Assembly: GCF_049310905.1 (NCBI RefSeq)
Contig: NZ_JBMEMN010000010.1
Location: forward strand, 1 to 64,000
Direction of reading: 5' to 3'
From: Gudongella sp049310905
GTDB lineage: Bacteria; Bacillota; Clostridia; Tissierellales; Tissierellaceae
DNA length: 64,000 nucleotides
Shown here: positions 35,780 through 44,880 of the stretch, in pieces
How positions within the stretch are numbered: the stretch's first letter is position 1
How the letters are laid out: each line of letters opens with the position of its first letter
The notes under the pieces: model-generated
The model's database searches: none
Told to the model about the DNA's origin: nothing
What the model saw: the letters and a program-made list of their open reading frames with translations, nothing else
Position numbers and translations under genes: made by a program

Positions 35780-36691
35780 CTATATCAACCATTCTCCCAT
35801 CAGTGAGCCAATAAGAGTCACGGCTGCCTGAGCAGTCTGGTTCTTATAATCTATCAGAGGATTGACCTCAACAAACTCTGCACTTACCATCTTACCTGTT
35901 TGAGCTACCAGTTCTAGTCCCAGATTACTCTCTCTGAAGGTAAGTCCACCAGGCACTCTTGTTCCCGTCCCCTGAACATATGCTGGATCCAGGCTATCGA
36001 CATCAAAGCTTACGTGGAATCCATCTGTACCATCTGTTGCTATTTCAATAGCCTTATTCATTACTTCTGTCATACCCCATTTGTCTATTTCATGCATTGT
36101 AAATACGGTAATGCCAAGCTCTTTAAGAACTTTCCTTTCGCCTGCATCAAGATCACGGCAACCTACAAATGCTACATTTCTTGGCTCCACCTTATTTTCA
36201 ATTCCACCAATTCCAGTCAGTTTCTTATCACCGATTCCCAAACTCACTGCCATTGGCATACCATGAATATTTCCACTTGGAGAAGTTTCTCCTGTATTCA
36301 TATCCCCATGTGCATCAAACCATATTACTCCTAGTTTTTTCTTGTGTTGTAAAGCACCAGCTATTGTTCCAATTGCAATGCTGTGATCTCCTCCCATCAC
36401 AAGTGGAAACCTCCCAGCAGCCATTTCCTGGTCTACTATTTTACATAACTCCTCGTTTACCCTTGCAACTTCTTCAAGATTCTTTAGATTTGTCCCAGGT
36501 GTTGTGGAAAAAGCATTTCTGTCCGCGACAATGTCTCCCTTATCTTTGACATTGTATCCAATCTTTTCAAGTCGCTCGACAATTCCTGCATACCTAAGTG
36601 CAGCAGGTCCGAGGCTACCTCCTCTTGTTCCGGCTCCTAGATCCATTGCAACTCCAATCAGCGAGAGGTTTTCATTGTTTGCTGGTTTCAT
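35780..36691 (-). CDS. rocF: Arginase
   Basis: Hydrolyses arginine to ornithine and urea with a dinuclear Mn centre. The metal motifs are complete: VMGGDHSIAIG, WFDAHGDMNT, and SFDVDSLDP. SPSGNIHGMP fits the substrate loop and the family is clear over its full 303 residues. ATG 36691 with GAGGAGG nine bases upstream is preferred to 36709. Ornithine could feed polyamine synthesis (speD/speE at 2-3.7 kb), although no ornithine decarboxylase is in the window. Confidence 0.95.
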   Translation of the reverse strand: MKPANNENLSLIGVAMDLGAGTRGGSLGPAALRYAGIVERLEKIGYNVKDKGDIVADRNAFSTTPGTNLKNLEEVARVNEELCKIVDQEMAAGRFPLVMGGDHSIAIGTIAGALQHKKKLGVIWFDAHGDMNTGETSPSGNIHGMPMAVSLGIGDKKLTGIGGIENKVEPRNVAFVGCRDLDAGERKVLKELGITVFTMHEIDKWGMTEVMNKAIEIATDGTDGFHVSFDVDSLDPAYVQGTGTRVPGGLTFRESNLGLELVAQTGKMVSAEFVEVNPLIDYKNQTAQAAVTLIGSLMGEWLI

Positions 36692-36869
36692 ATCATTATT
36701 CCTCCTCATTTTTAATACTACATGGATTGATTAATCCCTGAATGATACCCCATTTATCTTAAACTATTTTCAGGACCTTTGTAAACGATTTCAAGATTAA
36801 TCTTCAAAGTGAAGTCAAATCGGTTTAACAGTCAACAATAATATACCCTTGCCTATGGATCTATAAACC

Positions 36870-36899
36870 TTGAGGAACCCAGGTGATTCATGTTATAAT
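36870..36899 (+). promoter_or_regulatory. Promoter of the ABC-F gene
   Basis: TTGAGG (36870-36875) and TATAAT (36894-36899) with an 18-base spacer, about 30 bases before the ABC-F start codon. Confidence 0.6.
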
Positions 36900-36929
36900 C
36901 ATCTGAGTATTAATTGAAAGGGGTATATA

Positions 36930-38486
36930 ATGAGTATTTTAACTGTAAAGAATCTCAATCACAGTTTTGGTGGACGTGAGATTCTAAAAGATGTAAACTT
37001 TCGTCTCCTAAAAGGGGAGCACGTTGGTCTTGTTGGAGCAAATGGGGAAGGCAAATCTTCCTTTATGAATATAATCACTGGAAAACTTGAGTCTGACGAA
37101 GGTCAAATCGAGTGGTCCAAAAGAGTTCGAGTTGGTTATCTCGATCAGCATGCATCGCTCCAAAAGGGCATGACTATCAAGGATGTCCTTAAAACCGCAT
37201 TTCAGTATCTCTTCAATCTTGAAGAGGAAATGCAAAGCCTATATGTGAGTATGGGTGATGTTGACGAAAAACAGCTTGCTGAAATGCTTGAGGATGTTGG
37301 AACAATTCAGGATATACTGGATCACAATGACTTCTATATTATAGATTCAAAAATTGATGAGATTTCAAGAGGACTTGGGCTATCTGATATAGGGCTTGAA
37401 AAGGAAGTCGATCAACTTAGTGGGGGGCAGAGAACCAAGGTTCTTCTTGCAAAGCTTCTTCTTGAAAAGCCAGATATTCTAATGCTGGATGAGCCAACCA
37501 ACTATCTTGACGAGGAGCATATCGAATGGCTTAGGAGATACTTGATTGAATATGAAAACGCCTTTCTTCTTATATCACACGACATACCATTCCTAAACAG
37601 TGTAATAAATCTTGTCTATCATATAGAGGACCAGGAATTAAGCCGGTATGTAGGCGACTACGATGATTTCCAAAAAGTATACGAGGCCAAGAAATCACAA
37701 CTTGAATCAGCATATAAAAGGCAGCAGCAGGAAATCGCTGACCTTGAAGACTTTGTCCGAAGAAACAAAGCGAGGGTGGCTACCAGAAACATGGCAATGT
37801 CCAGACAAAAAAAGCTGGATAAAATGGATGTTATTGAACTTTCAAGAGAAAAGCCAAAGCCTCATTTTAATTTCAAGCAAGGCAGGACGGCAGGCAAAGA
37901 GATTTTCAAGACCAGTGATCTGATAATTGGATATGACGAGCCGCTTACAAGATCCCTTGACCTTGTAATGGAAAGAGGACAGAAGATTGCACTTACTGGA
38001 GCAAATGGGCTGGGTAAAACAACCCTTCTCAAATCAATATTGGGACTAATCCCCTCCTACTCAGGTAATGTGGAGCTTGGACAGAATCTTGAGATTGGAT
38101 ACTTTGAACAGGAGTCTTCTGAGAATAACAATAATTCCTGTATTGAGGAAATGTGGACGGAGTATCCTGGTTGGACCCAGTTTGAAATCAGAGCAGCTCT
38201 TGCCCAGTGCGGACTTATGACTAAACACATAGAATCAAAAGTCATGGTCCTAAGTGGTGGAGAACAGGCAAAAGTAAGGTTATGCAAAATTATGAACAGG
38301 GAAACAAATATTTTGCTTCTTGACGAGCCTACTAATCATCTTGATGTGGAAGCTAAGGAAGAGCTTAAGAGAGCATTAAAGGCATATAAGGGTGGGATCC
38401 TGCTTATTTCCCACGAACCAGAATTTTACAGGGATGTTGCCACTGAGGTATGGAACTGTGAAGGCTGGAGCACAAAAATAGTGTAG
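36930..38486 (+). CDS. ABC-F family ATPase
   Basis: A 518-residue soluble protein with two ATP-binding cassettes (GANGEGKSS, LSGGQRTKVLLAKLL, LMLDEPTNYLD; then GANGLGKTT, LSGGEQAKVRLC, LLLDEPTNHLD) joined by a charged P-site tRNA-interaction linker (about 240-310: YKRQQQEIADLEDFVRRNKARVATRNMAMSR). ABC-F proteins act on ribosomes, either as translation factors or for antibiotic resistance. This one resembles the YbiT/YkpA housekeeping group more than resistance types (inference). Its own promoter and terminator mark it as a single-gene unit. Confidence 0.92.
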   Translation: MSILTVKNLNHSFGGREILKDVNFRLLKGEHVGLVGANGEGKSSFMNIITGKLESDEGQIEWSKRVRVGYLDQHASLQKGMTIKDVLKTAFQYLFNLEEEMQSLYVSMGDVDEKQLAEMLEDVGTIQDILDHNDFYIIDSKIDEISRGLGLSDIGLEKEVDQLSGGQRTKVLLAKLLLEKPDILMLDEPTNYLDEEHIEWLRRYLIEYENAFLLISHDIPFLNSVINLVYHIEDQELSRYVGDYDDFQKVYEAKKSQLESAYKRQQQEIADLEDFVRRNKARVATRNMAMSRQKKLDKMDVIELSREKPKPHFNFKQGRTAGKEIFKTSDLIIGYDEPLTRSLDLVMERGQKIALTGANGLGKTTLLKSILGLIPSYSGNVELGQNLEIGYFEQESSENNNNSCIEEMWTEYPGWTQFEIRAALAQCGLMTKHIESKVMVLSGGEQAKVRLCKIMNRETNILLLDEPTNHLDVEAKEELKRALKAYKGGILLISHEPEFYRDVATEVWNCEGWSTKIV

Positions 38487-38514
38487 TCGGAGATTAATCT
38501 CCGACTATTTTTAT
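38484..38514. terminator. Terminator between ABC-F and msrB genes
   Basis: Perfect palindrome TAGTCGGAGAT / ATCTCCGACTA (38484-38507) followed by TTTTT on the plus strand. Confidence 0.85.
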
Positions 38515-38966
38515 TATTTAAATATTTCCAGGTACTCACCATAGCCCTCCTCCTGGAGCTTATCCTTTGGAATAAACCTAAGTGAAGCTCCATTTATGCA
38601 ATACCTTAAACCTCCCTTATCCTTAGGTCCGTCATTAAAAACATGACCAAGATGTGAATCTCCATGACTGCTTCTCACTTCGGTTCTTGTCATCAAGAGA
38701 CTCCTATCCTTCTTTTCCTCAATATGATCCTTTTCAAGTGGTTTTGTAAAACTTGGCCATCCACATCCAGCATCGTATTTATCCTTGGAAGAGAAAAGAG
38801 GTTCTCCTGACACTACATCAACATATATTCCTTCTTCAGAAAACTTATCGTACTCACTTGTATAGGGTCTTTCAGTCGCATTATTTTGAGTAACTTTGTA
38901 GGATATTTCACTAAGTTTTTCCTTAAGTTCTTCTTTTGAAGGTTTATTATACTTTTTTGAATTCAT
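38514..38966 (-). CDS. msrB: Peptide-methionine (R)-S-oxide reductase
   Basis: Repairs oxidised methionine in proteins. The 150-residue MsrB fold contains YDAGCGWPSFTKPL, TRTEVRSSHGDSHLGHVFNDGP and the catalytic Cys in LRYCINGASLRF. The paired CxxC zinc sites of many MsrB proteins are absent, as in the zinc-free type. It uses cysteine at the catalytic position, not selenocysteine. GGAGGTG precedes the start. Transcribed alone. Confidence 0.94.
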   Translation of the reverse strand: MNSKKYNKPSKEELKEKLSEISYKVTQNNATERPYTSEYDKFSEEGIYVDVVSGEPLFSSKDKYDAGCGWPSFTKPLEKDHIEEKKDRSLLMTRTEVRSSHGDSHLGHVFNDGPKDKGGLRYCINGASLRFIPKDKLQEEGYGEYLEIFK

Positions 38967-39256
38967 CTGTTTTCACCTCCTTAATCATTTATACCCCTTA
39001 TTCTTAATAAAACATATATTTGAATATTCTGTTATTGATGAATTCAATGTGTTCTTTGCAAATGTTTTCATAGCCTATTTTACACATTTTCCGGTTGTTC
39101 AATATCTTAAAACACCCCCAACAGCTCTCCAAATGCACGTTTAGGAGACAAAAAAATATGTTGACATATACTAAACTCATAGTATATAATTGACTTACAA
39201 CTTGTTGTGAAGTTGCAGGTTGTCGGTTGTAGATCTAGGGGAAGGAGGACATATAT
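38967..39256 (+). promoter_or_regulatory. Gene-free leader with strong promoter before the GNAT pair
   Basis: TTGACA (39161-39166) and TATAAT (39185-39190), 18 bases apart, make a near-consensus vegetative promoter. The transcript would begin near 39197 with CAACTT/AAGTTG dyad symmetry, then the GGAAGGAGG ribosome site. Bases 38967-39150 contain the msrB promoter side and nothing else that I recognise. Confidence 0.6.
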
Positions 39257-39994
39257 ATGATGCTAGGAAAAGGAAGTATAATAAAAAATAAACACACTAA
39301 CATGGAGCTTGAAGAATACAGAATGAAACTATTAGGAAAAGATAGACTAAGAGAGGTCATTGATCTTCAGCAACATGTATATGATAATCTTCCAAACAAG
39401 GATGTTCTTTACATGGACTCATACGAGGACATGTTAACAGATATGAATGATGGAGCCAGGGTAATTGGAGTTCTAAACAGTAGAGACAGGATAATTGCTT
39501 ACAGATATATCGGTTTTCCTGGAAGAGACGAAAGAAATATGGGCTATGACATCGGATTGGATCCGGATGCGCTGGATAAGGTTGTGCACCTTGAGACAAC
39601 GGTTGTAGATCCAAAGTACAGAGGCAACGATCTTCAAAGCCTTACGCTTGTAGCAGCAAAAAAAATGGTTAAACAGAAAGGCTATCAACATTTTATTTGT
39701 ACAGTCTCACCTCATAACTTTTTCAGTTTATACAACATTATGAAAAACGGACTTAAAATAAAGGCTCTGAAGAGAAAATACGGTTCAACTGAAGATGGAG
39801 ATGACGGTCTTTGGAGATTTATTCTTCACAGCGACATGGAAAAACAAATCCTGAATCCAGTTGATTTGGTAATATCAAAATGGGCAAATCTTGAGATGCA
39901 AAAAGATTTAATCGAGCGAGGATATATTGGCTATGAAATACACAGAGACAGCCAACAACTTAATTACGTGAAATTTGAGGAAGCCAAAATTTAA
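39257..39994 (+). CDS. GNAT-like acyltransferase, paralogue A
   Basis: A 245-residue cytosolic protein resembling the GNAT fold: IAYRYIGFPGRDERNMGYD, then the acyl-CoA-loop region VHLETTVVDPKYRGNDLQSLTL, and HFICTVSPHNFFSLYNIMKNGLKIK. The substrate is unknown. It is paralogous to the next gene over its whole length (shared: YDxLPNKxVL, MDSYEDM, RNxGYDxG, LETTVVDPxYRGNxLQ, FSxxNIMxxGLKIK). A strong promoter and a strong ribosome site suggest high expression. Confidence 0.8.
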   Translation: MMLGKGSIIKNKHTNMELEEYRMKLLGKDRLREVIDLQQHVYDNLPNKDVLYMDSYEDMLTDMNDGARVIGVLNSRDRIIAYRYIGFPGRDERNMGYDIGLDPDALDKVVHLETTVVDPKYRGNDLQSLTLVAAKKMVKQKGYQHFICTVSPHNFFSLYNIMKNGLKIKALKRKYGSTEDGDDGLWRFILHSDMEKQILNPVDLVISKWANLEMQKDLIERGYIGYEIHRDSQQLNYVKFEEAKI

Positions 39995-40032
39995 AGCTCG
40001 ACTACGGATAGTCCCGTAGTGAGCTTTTTTTA
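39993..40032 (+). terminator. Terminator between the GNAT paralogues
   Basis: AAAGCTC...GAGCTTT with inner ACTACGG/CCGTAGT, then T7. Genes A and B are likely separate transcripts or B depends on read-through. Confidence 0.85.
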
Positions 40033-40055
40033 ATACTGATGATCGGGGTGATTAA

Positions 40056-40802
40056 ATGATAATAAGTCAAGGACAACTAGTACGCGAAAGACACGGGTCA
40101 CAGGACATGGAGAACTATACGGCGAAGCTTGTATCCTATGAAGCTCTCCACCATATGGTAGACCTTATTCAAAGGGTTTATGATGCTCTGCCAAATAAGG
40201 AAGTTCTTTTTGTAGATTCCTATGAGGATATGAAGCAGGATATTGATGAGGGAGCAAAGATAATTGGAGTATATGGTGAAGAAAATCAGATGATAGCATA
40301 CCGTTATGTTAGTTTTCCAGGTCTTCAGGATAGAAATCTGGGTTATGATGTAGGAGTCCCGAAAGACGAGCTGGATAAGGTCTGTCAATTGGAGACTACT
40401 GTTGTGGATCCTCCTTACAGAGGTAATAATCTTCAATACATGACATTATCCATGATGAAGCCAATAGTTGCTACTGAAGGCTACAAACACATGGTATGTA
40501 CTATATCGCCATACAATTATTTCAGTGTAAACAATATTATGAGACATGGTTTGAAAATAAAGGATTTGAAGAAAAAGTACGGCACTCTTCCAGATAACAG
40601 TGATGGAATCTGGCGATATATTTTACATGGTAGAATAGATCAAAAAATAAATACTCCTATAGAAAAAATGGTCAATGTCCCAATGACCATGATTGAAAAA
40701 CAAAAGGAACTCTTGGAAACGGGTTTTATCGGCCATGAGTTACACAGAGATCAGTCATTGGATTATGTTCAATACTCCTCCTTACTAGAAAACTCCAGGT
40801 AA
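40056..40802 (+). CDS. GNAT-like acyltransferase, paralogue B
   Basis: A 248-residue paralogue of the preceding gene with the same block order (YDALPNKEVLFVDSYEDM, AYRYVSFPGLQDRNLGYDVG, LETTVVDPPYRGNNLQYMTL, MVCTISPYNYFSVNNIMRHGLKIKDLKKKYG). No signal peptide or membrane segment. It lies beyond a terminator from paralogue A, with only 24 bases between that hairpin and the ATG, so expression probably comes from partial read-through. Function unknown. Confidence 0.8.
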   Translation: MIISQGQLVRERHGSQDMENYTAKLVSYEALHHMVDLIQRVYDALPNKEVLFVDSYEDMKQDIDEGAKIIGVYGEENQMIAYRYVSFPGLQDRNLGYDVGVPKDELDKVCQLETTVVDPPYRGNNLQYMTLSMMKPIVATEGYKHMVCTISPYNYFSVNNIMRHGLKIKDLKKKYGTLPDNSDGIWRYILHGRIDQKINTPIEKMVNVPMTMIEKQKELLETGFIGHELHRDQSLDYVQYSSLLENSR

Positions 40803-40825
40803 TTTACCTGGAGTTTTCTCTATTG
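40789..40825 (+). terminator. Terminator after paralogue B
   Basis: GAAAACTCCAGGTAA / TTACCTGGAGTTTTC stem overlapping the last codons of the gene. Confidence 0.8.
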
Positions 40826-40834
40826 GCATGCTAT

Positions 40835-40999
40835 TTATCGAGTCATTTTTTTCCCGAATATCAATGATAGTACAAAAAGTACAAGGAAAACAAAGAATAG
40901 TATTTTTGCAATCTCAGTAGCCGCTCCTGCTATACCACCAAATCCTAATACCGCGGCAATTAGTGCTACAACAATAAATATAATTGACCATCTTAACAT
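40835..40999 (-). CDS. DUF1328 (YtjA-type) small membrane protein
   Basis: A 54-residue protein, MLRWSIIFIVVALIAAVLGF..., with two hydrophobic helices separated by a GGIAGAAT turn and a short basic C-terminus (FGKKMTR). It matches the DUF1328/YtjA family (LRWxxIFxxxALIAAxLGFGGIAGAA). Function unknown; the family is a small inner-membrane protein. GGGAGG lies just upstream of the ATG at 40999. It converges with the GNAT pair. Confidence 0.85.
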   Translation of the reverse strand: MLRWSIIFIVVALIAAVLGFGGIAGAATEIAKILFFVFLVLFVLSLIFGKKMTR

Positions 41000-41077
41000 T
41001 AATTATCCCTCCCAATTGTTTGCATTCCCTGGAGTGTTACTATTTATATTCCCATATTGTGACATTTTGAAACAAAA

Positions 41078-41100
41078 GAGGAGCCAGGACAATGTCCTGG
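41078..41100 (-). terminator. Terminator of the moeA-moaC operon
   Basis: CCAGGAC (41084-41090) / GTCCTGG (41094-41100), then CTCTTTTG on the minus strand, directly after the MoaC-MOSC gene. Confidence 0.75.
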
Positions 41101-42003
41101 TTAGTAAAGAATCTCAATCATATCTCCTGGTCTTATTCTTCCGTTCTCGAGTACCTTGGTAAATATTCCTTCCTTTGGCATTACACATTTTCCCACCGTC
41201 TTTGAGATTGCGCAGCCTGAATGACATTCCTTCCCAATCTGAGTTACCTCGTGAAGTGTCTCTCCAATTCTAATCCTGGTTCCAACTGGTAGGTCGTAAA
41301 GAATAATTCCCTCTGTGGTCAAGTTTTCTGCAAAGTCTCCAAAATTTAGATTCTCAGCACCTGCTGCCTTCATCTTGTCAAAGCTTTCTTTTCCAAGAAG
41401 ACTTACCTGTCTATGCCAGTCGCCGCTGTGGGCATCTCCCTCTAGACCTTTATCTACTTTAAAATCCCCATTTTCTATAGGTTCTTTTACAACGCCTTTC
41501 TTCTCAGAAATATTGACAGATAAGATCCTTCCTGTGCCTTCTCTTCTAAATGTTCCTGACTTGCCACCAGTCTTTTCCATTAGCTTGATCTCCTCTATGG
41601 TCATTTCCTTGTCCATTGCCTTGCACATATCATATATTGTAAGTGCTGCAATGCTTACGGCAGAAAGAGCTTCCATTTCAACTCCGGTTTTACCTGTGGT
41701 CTTTACCTGAGCCCTTATCTCAACAAAATCCTTCCCTACATTGAATGTTATATCAGCTCCAGTGAGAAAAATATTATGGCACATTGGTATCAGGTCACTG
41801 GTTTTTTTAGCTCCCATAATTCCAGCTACCTGGGCAACACTTAAAACATCTCCCTTTTTTACGAGACCTTCCTTTATTCTCATTGCTGTTTCAACTTTCA
41901 TCCTGATTCTTCCATAGGCAATTGCTGTTCTATTGGTGTCCTCTTTATCTCCGACCTGAACCATATGAGCTCTGCCTTCTTCATTAAAGTGAGTAAGATC
42001 CAT
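41101..42003 (-). CDS. moaC: MoaC-MOSC fusion protein
   Basis: Two domains in one 300-residue chain. Residues 1-157 are MoaC, cyclic pyranopterin monophosphate synthase (GRAHMVQVGDKEDT, DLIPMCHNIFLTG, KTTGKTGVEMEALSAVSIAALTIYDMCKAMDK, EKTGGKSG). Residues about 160-300 are a MOSC domain (GLEGDAHSGDWHRQVSLL, FAENLTTEGI, GKECHSGCAI), a fold associated with pterin cofactor sulfur chemistry. The fused form places both activities on molybdopterin intermediates. It follows moaA by three bases and shares its operon. Confidence 0.94.
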   Translation of the reverse strand: MDLTHFNEEGRAHMVQVGDKEDTNRTAIAYGRIRMKVETAMRIKEGLVKKGDVLSVAQVAGIMGAKKTSDLIPMCHNIFLTGADITFNVGKDFVEIRAQVKTTGKTGVEMEALSAVSIAALTIYDMCKAMDKEMTIEEIKLMEKTGGKSGTFRREGTGRILSVNISEKKGVVKEPIENGDFKVDKGLEGDAHSGDWHRQVSLLGKESFDKMKAAGAENLNFGDFAENLTTEGIILYDLPVGTRIRIGETLHEVTQIGKECHSGCAISKTVGKCVMPKEGIFTKVLENGRIRPGDMIEILY

Positions 42004-42006
42004 AAT

Positions 42007-42969
42007 TTATCCTCCAATCTGATTCATATTTCTAGTAATATATTCCTCATTCTCAAGGTGGTGCTCCTCTTCCTTTGTGAGGATGGATTCTCTTATTATT
42101 TTTTCAAGATCTCCGCCTTCCCTTAAAATCTTTCTTAAGTCTATTTCCCGGTTGGAGTGAAGACAAAGCTTTAGCTTTCCAGTAGCTGTCAACCTGACCC
42201 TGTTGCAGTTAGTACAGAACTTGCAGGATATGGGATTAATCAGTCCGACTTTCCCCTTGCCATCAGGCAGTCTGTAATAAGTAGCGGGAGATGATGGGTC
42301 CTCCCTTTCTATTGCCTCCAATTCAGGCACTCGCTTTAGAATTTCCTCATTTGATATGAACTTCGATTTGGCAAATCCAGATGCTTCCCCGATTGGCATA
42401 AGTTCAATGAATCTTACATCGATGCCTCCGTTCCTTGTAAGTTCAACAAATTCAGGTATTTCACCATCATTAAATCCACCAATCAGAACAGTATTTATCT
42501 TAATGGGGTTTATCCCAAGTTTCTTTGCCTTTTCTATTCCATTTAGTACTTTGTTTATATCTCCTCCGCGAGTGATTTGCTTATATTTTTCAGGATCCAG
42601 GGTATCCAGACTTATGTTAAGTCGTTTGACTCCAGCATCAACCAGCTCCTGTAATTTATCTTCCAAGAGAATTCCATTTGTAGTCAATGTTACTTCTTTT
42701 ACTCCCTGGAGAGCTTTGACTTTCTTAATCAGGTCAACCGCTCCATATCTTACAAGAGGCTCTCCACCGGTAAATCTTATTTTATCTATCCCAACTTTTA
42801 CAAACATTTCCGTGATTTTATAAAGCTCTTCCAGACTGAGCATGTCACAATGAGGAATCTTGTTTTTTATCCCATCCTCAGGCATGCAATACTCACACCT
42901 TAAATTGCAACGATCTGTAAGGGATACTCTTAAGTAGTTGATTTCTCTTCCAAAACGGTCTCTCATCAT
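42007..42969 (-). CDS. moaA: GTP 3',8-cyclase MoaA
   Basis: Radical SAM enzyme that starts molybdopterin synthesis by rearranging GTP. The N-terminal Fe-S motif is CNLRCEYCMP (CX3CX2C). The C-terminal second cluster site is CKFCTNCNRVRLTATGKLKLCLH. TGGEPLVR and TTNGILL are the SAM/GTP regions. The chain ends in ...GG, as required in active MoaA. 320 residues, normal. It is preceded by moeA-type genes and followed directly by moaC. Confidence 0.96.
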   Translation of the reverse strand: MMRDRFGREINYLRVSLTDRCNLRCEYCMPEDGIKNKIPHCDMLSLEELYKITEMFVKVGIDKIRFTGGEPLVRYGAVDLIKKVKALQGVKEVTLTTNGILLEDKLQELVDAGVKRLNISLDTLDPEKYKQITRGGDINKVLNGIEKAKKLGINPIKINTVLIGGFNDGEIPEFVELTRNGGIDVRFIELMPIGEASGFAKSKFISNEEILKRVPELEAIEREDPSSPATYYRLPDGKGKVGLINPISCKFCTNCNRVRLTATGKLKLCLHSNREIDLRKILREGGDLEKIIRESILTKEEEHHLENEEYITRNMNQIGG

Positions 42970-42976
42970 ATCATCC

Positions 42977-44863
42977 CTATTCTATCCAAATTATATTGCC
43001 CGTACCCTCAAATCCGTACCCACCCAGGTCAGTCACCCGGCTTTGAAATCTATCTGACTTAATCGTTTCAATAAACTCTCTTATTAGTTCCATATTCACT
43101 GACTCAGCATCAACCAGAAAATCATAATCCTCATTTGCCAGGGGTACAAAATGGAGTTCCATCGCCTTGGCAGCAGAATATGCTCCAAGACCTGTTGTTG
43201 CAGTGTTATTCTTTACTGCAGCTGCTACTGCCATATGTGTTGTGAATTCCCTCTGGTAGCCTCTGATTTTTGCTGGATCCAATTCTTCCTTCTTCAATTG
43301 ATAATCCAGAAGCACCCTTGTGCCTGCTCCCCTTTGCCTGTTCGCAAAAATCACATCCTCTCTTAATAGGTCGCTGCATCCTTCAATATTATCTGGGTTT
43401 CCCTTTTGAACAATAAAGCCCTGGCTTCTCTGCAGTCCCTTTATCAAGGCCATCTTTCTTCCTGGAAAGTATTTTTTGACATAGCTAATATTGTACTCTC
43501 CGGTATCCATGTCCAAAAGGTGTATAGGTGCCAGATGGCATTCATCCCTTCTAAGGGACAATATCCCTCCCATGCTTCCAACATGGGATGAAGTAAGTTT
43601 CATCATGTCTCCAATAATATCCATTACCAAATCGTGACTTCCGATTGAAAGCAGTTTATTCCTTATGGTTGAAAGTGGTTTCAACAGCTCAACTTCGATT
43701 TTATCTCCAGCCTCGTAGCCCTCGATATTTCTTGGGATTATTCCAAGGCCATCGGCTTTTACAAGGCTCATGCTCACTCCCGCCCCACCTGATAGTGGCG
43801 TTGCAATCAATCTGTCCTTTACCTTACCAAGAGTCACCCTTACAATTTCCTTGTTCTTTAAGGATGATACCATTCTTCTGGATAAAACCGCTTCAGTGGT
43901 TTCGTATATTTCACCCTGGTCGCCAAGGAATTTTAGTATCAGTGGTTTTGCAAATACATCAAATACCATAAATGCAGAAACCGGATATCCAGGTATTCCA
44001 ATTACGGGCTTCTTTTCAACAACTCCAAGAATTGTTGGTTTACCAGGTTTCATTGCCACTCCATGCACAACAACCCTTCCAAGCTCCTGAATTAGATTAA
44101 CTGTAAAGTCCTTTGTACCAGCAGCTGAGCCTGCATTTACTATGACCATGTCGTTTTCTTTAACCGCTTCCTTAAGAAGCTGCTTAAGCTTATCGTAATC
44201 GTCCTCCATCGGTGGATACCTGTTTGGTATTCCTCCAAGAGATGTTACAAGCCCCTTGAAGACATGGGAGTTTGAATCAATAATGGTACCTTCCATTACC
44301 TGGGAAATATCTTCAACAATTTCAGATCCAGTAGGGATAATACCGATCTTTGGCCTTTTATATACGTTGACTTTTTTTATCCCGCCGGAAATAAGCGCTC
44401 CAATATCCATTGGTCTTACTTTATGTCTGGATGGTATTATCATTTCAGTTGCAACAATATCTTCACCAATCTGTCTTACGTGCTGATAAGGGTAGGCAGG
44501 TCTTAATATCTGAACCTGATCATCTTCCCTCTTCAGGACATCCTCAATCATTATCACCGAATCATAGGGTTCCTTGATTGGATTTCCAGTGTTGACATAC
44601 TTAAAGTCCTCCCTTTCAATAAGGGTTAGTGGATTGCTTTCATTTGCACCCTCAGTATTCTTTGAGGTAACAGCAATCCCATCCATTGCAGATGCATTGT
44701 AACCAGGAGATGATACCGCTGCATACACCGCTTCCCAGGTGACTCTTCCTAGAGAATCTACGACAGCAACTTCTTCCAGGTCCCCCTCTATATTGAGTTC
44801 TTCCAAATATAGCTCTGTGGCCTTGTCAACATCTACATTATCTATGTAAGTGTTTCTTTTCAT
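42977..44863 (-). CDS. moeA: MoeA with C-terminal binding-protein-like domain
   Basis: A 628-residue fusion. The first 400 residues are a MoeA-type molybdopterin molybdenumtransferase (YNASAMDGIAV, YQHVRQIGEDIVATEMIIP, GIIPTGSEIVE, VNAGSAAGTKDF, GIPGYPVSAF). The last 220 residues are a PBP-like (type 2 periplasmic-binding) domain read as SSHVGSMGGILSLRRDECHLAPIHLLD and GLGAYSAAKAMELHFVPL. The extra domain may bind oxyanion near the insertion site (inference). With the MoeA encoded just before it, the organism has two MoeA proteins, possibly one each for Mo and W. Confidence 0.92.
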   Translation of the reverse strand: MKRNTYIDNVDVDKATELYLEELNIEGDLEEVAVVDSLGRVTWEAVYAAVSSPGYNASAMDGIAVTSKNTEGANESNPLTLIEREDFKYVNTGNPIKEPYDSVIMIEDVLKREDDQVQILRPAYPYQHVRQIGEDIVATEMIIPSRHKVRPMDIGALISGGIKKVNVYKRPKIGIIPTGSEIVEDISQVMEGTIIDSNSHVFKGLVTSLGGIPNRYPPMEDDYDKLKQLLKEAVKENDMVIVNAGSAAGTKDFTVNLIQELGRVVVHGVAMKPGKPTILGVVEKKPVIGIPGYPVSAFMVFDVFAKPLILKFLGDQGEIYETTEAVLSRRMVSSLKNKEIVRVTLGKVKDRLIATPLSGGAGVSMSLVKADGLGIIPRNIEGYEAGDKIEVELLKPLSTIRNKLLSIGSHDLVMDIIGDMMKLTSSHVGSMGGILSLRRDECHLAPIHLLDMDTGEYNISYVKKYFPGRKMALIKGLQRSQGFIVQKGNPDNIEGCSDLLREDVIFANRQRGAGTRVLLDYQLKKEELDPAKIRGYQREFTTHMAVAAAVKNNTATTGLGAYSAAKAMELHFVPLANEDYDFLVDAESVNMELIREFIETIKSDRFQSRVTDLGGYGFEGTGNIIWIE

Positions 44864-44880
44864 ATCATCATCTCCTTCTC

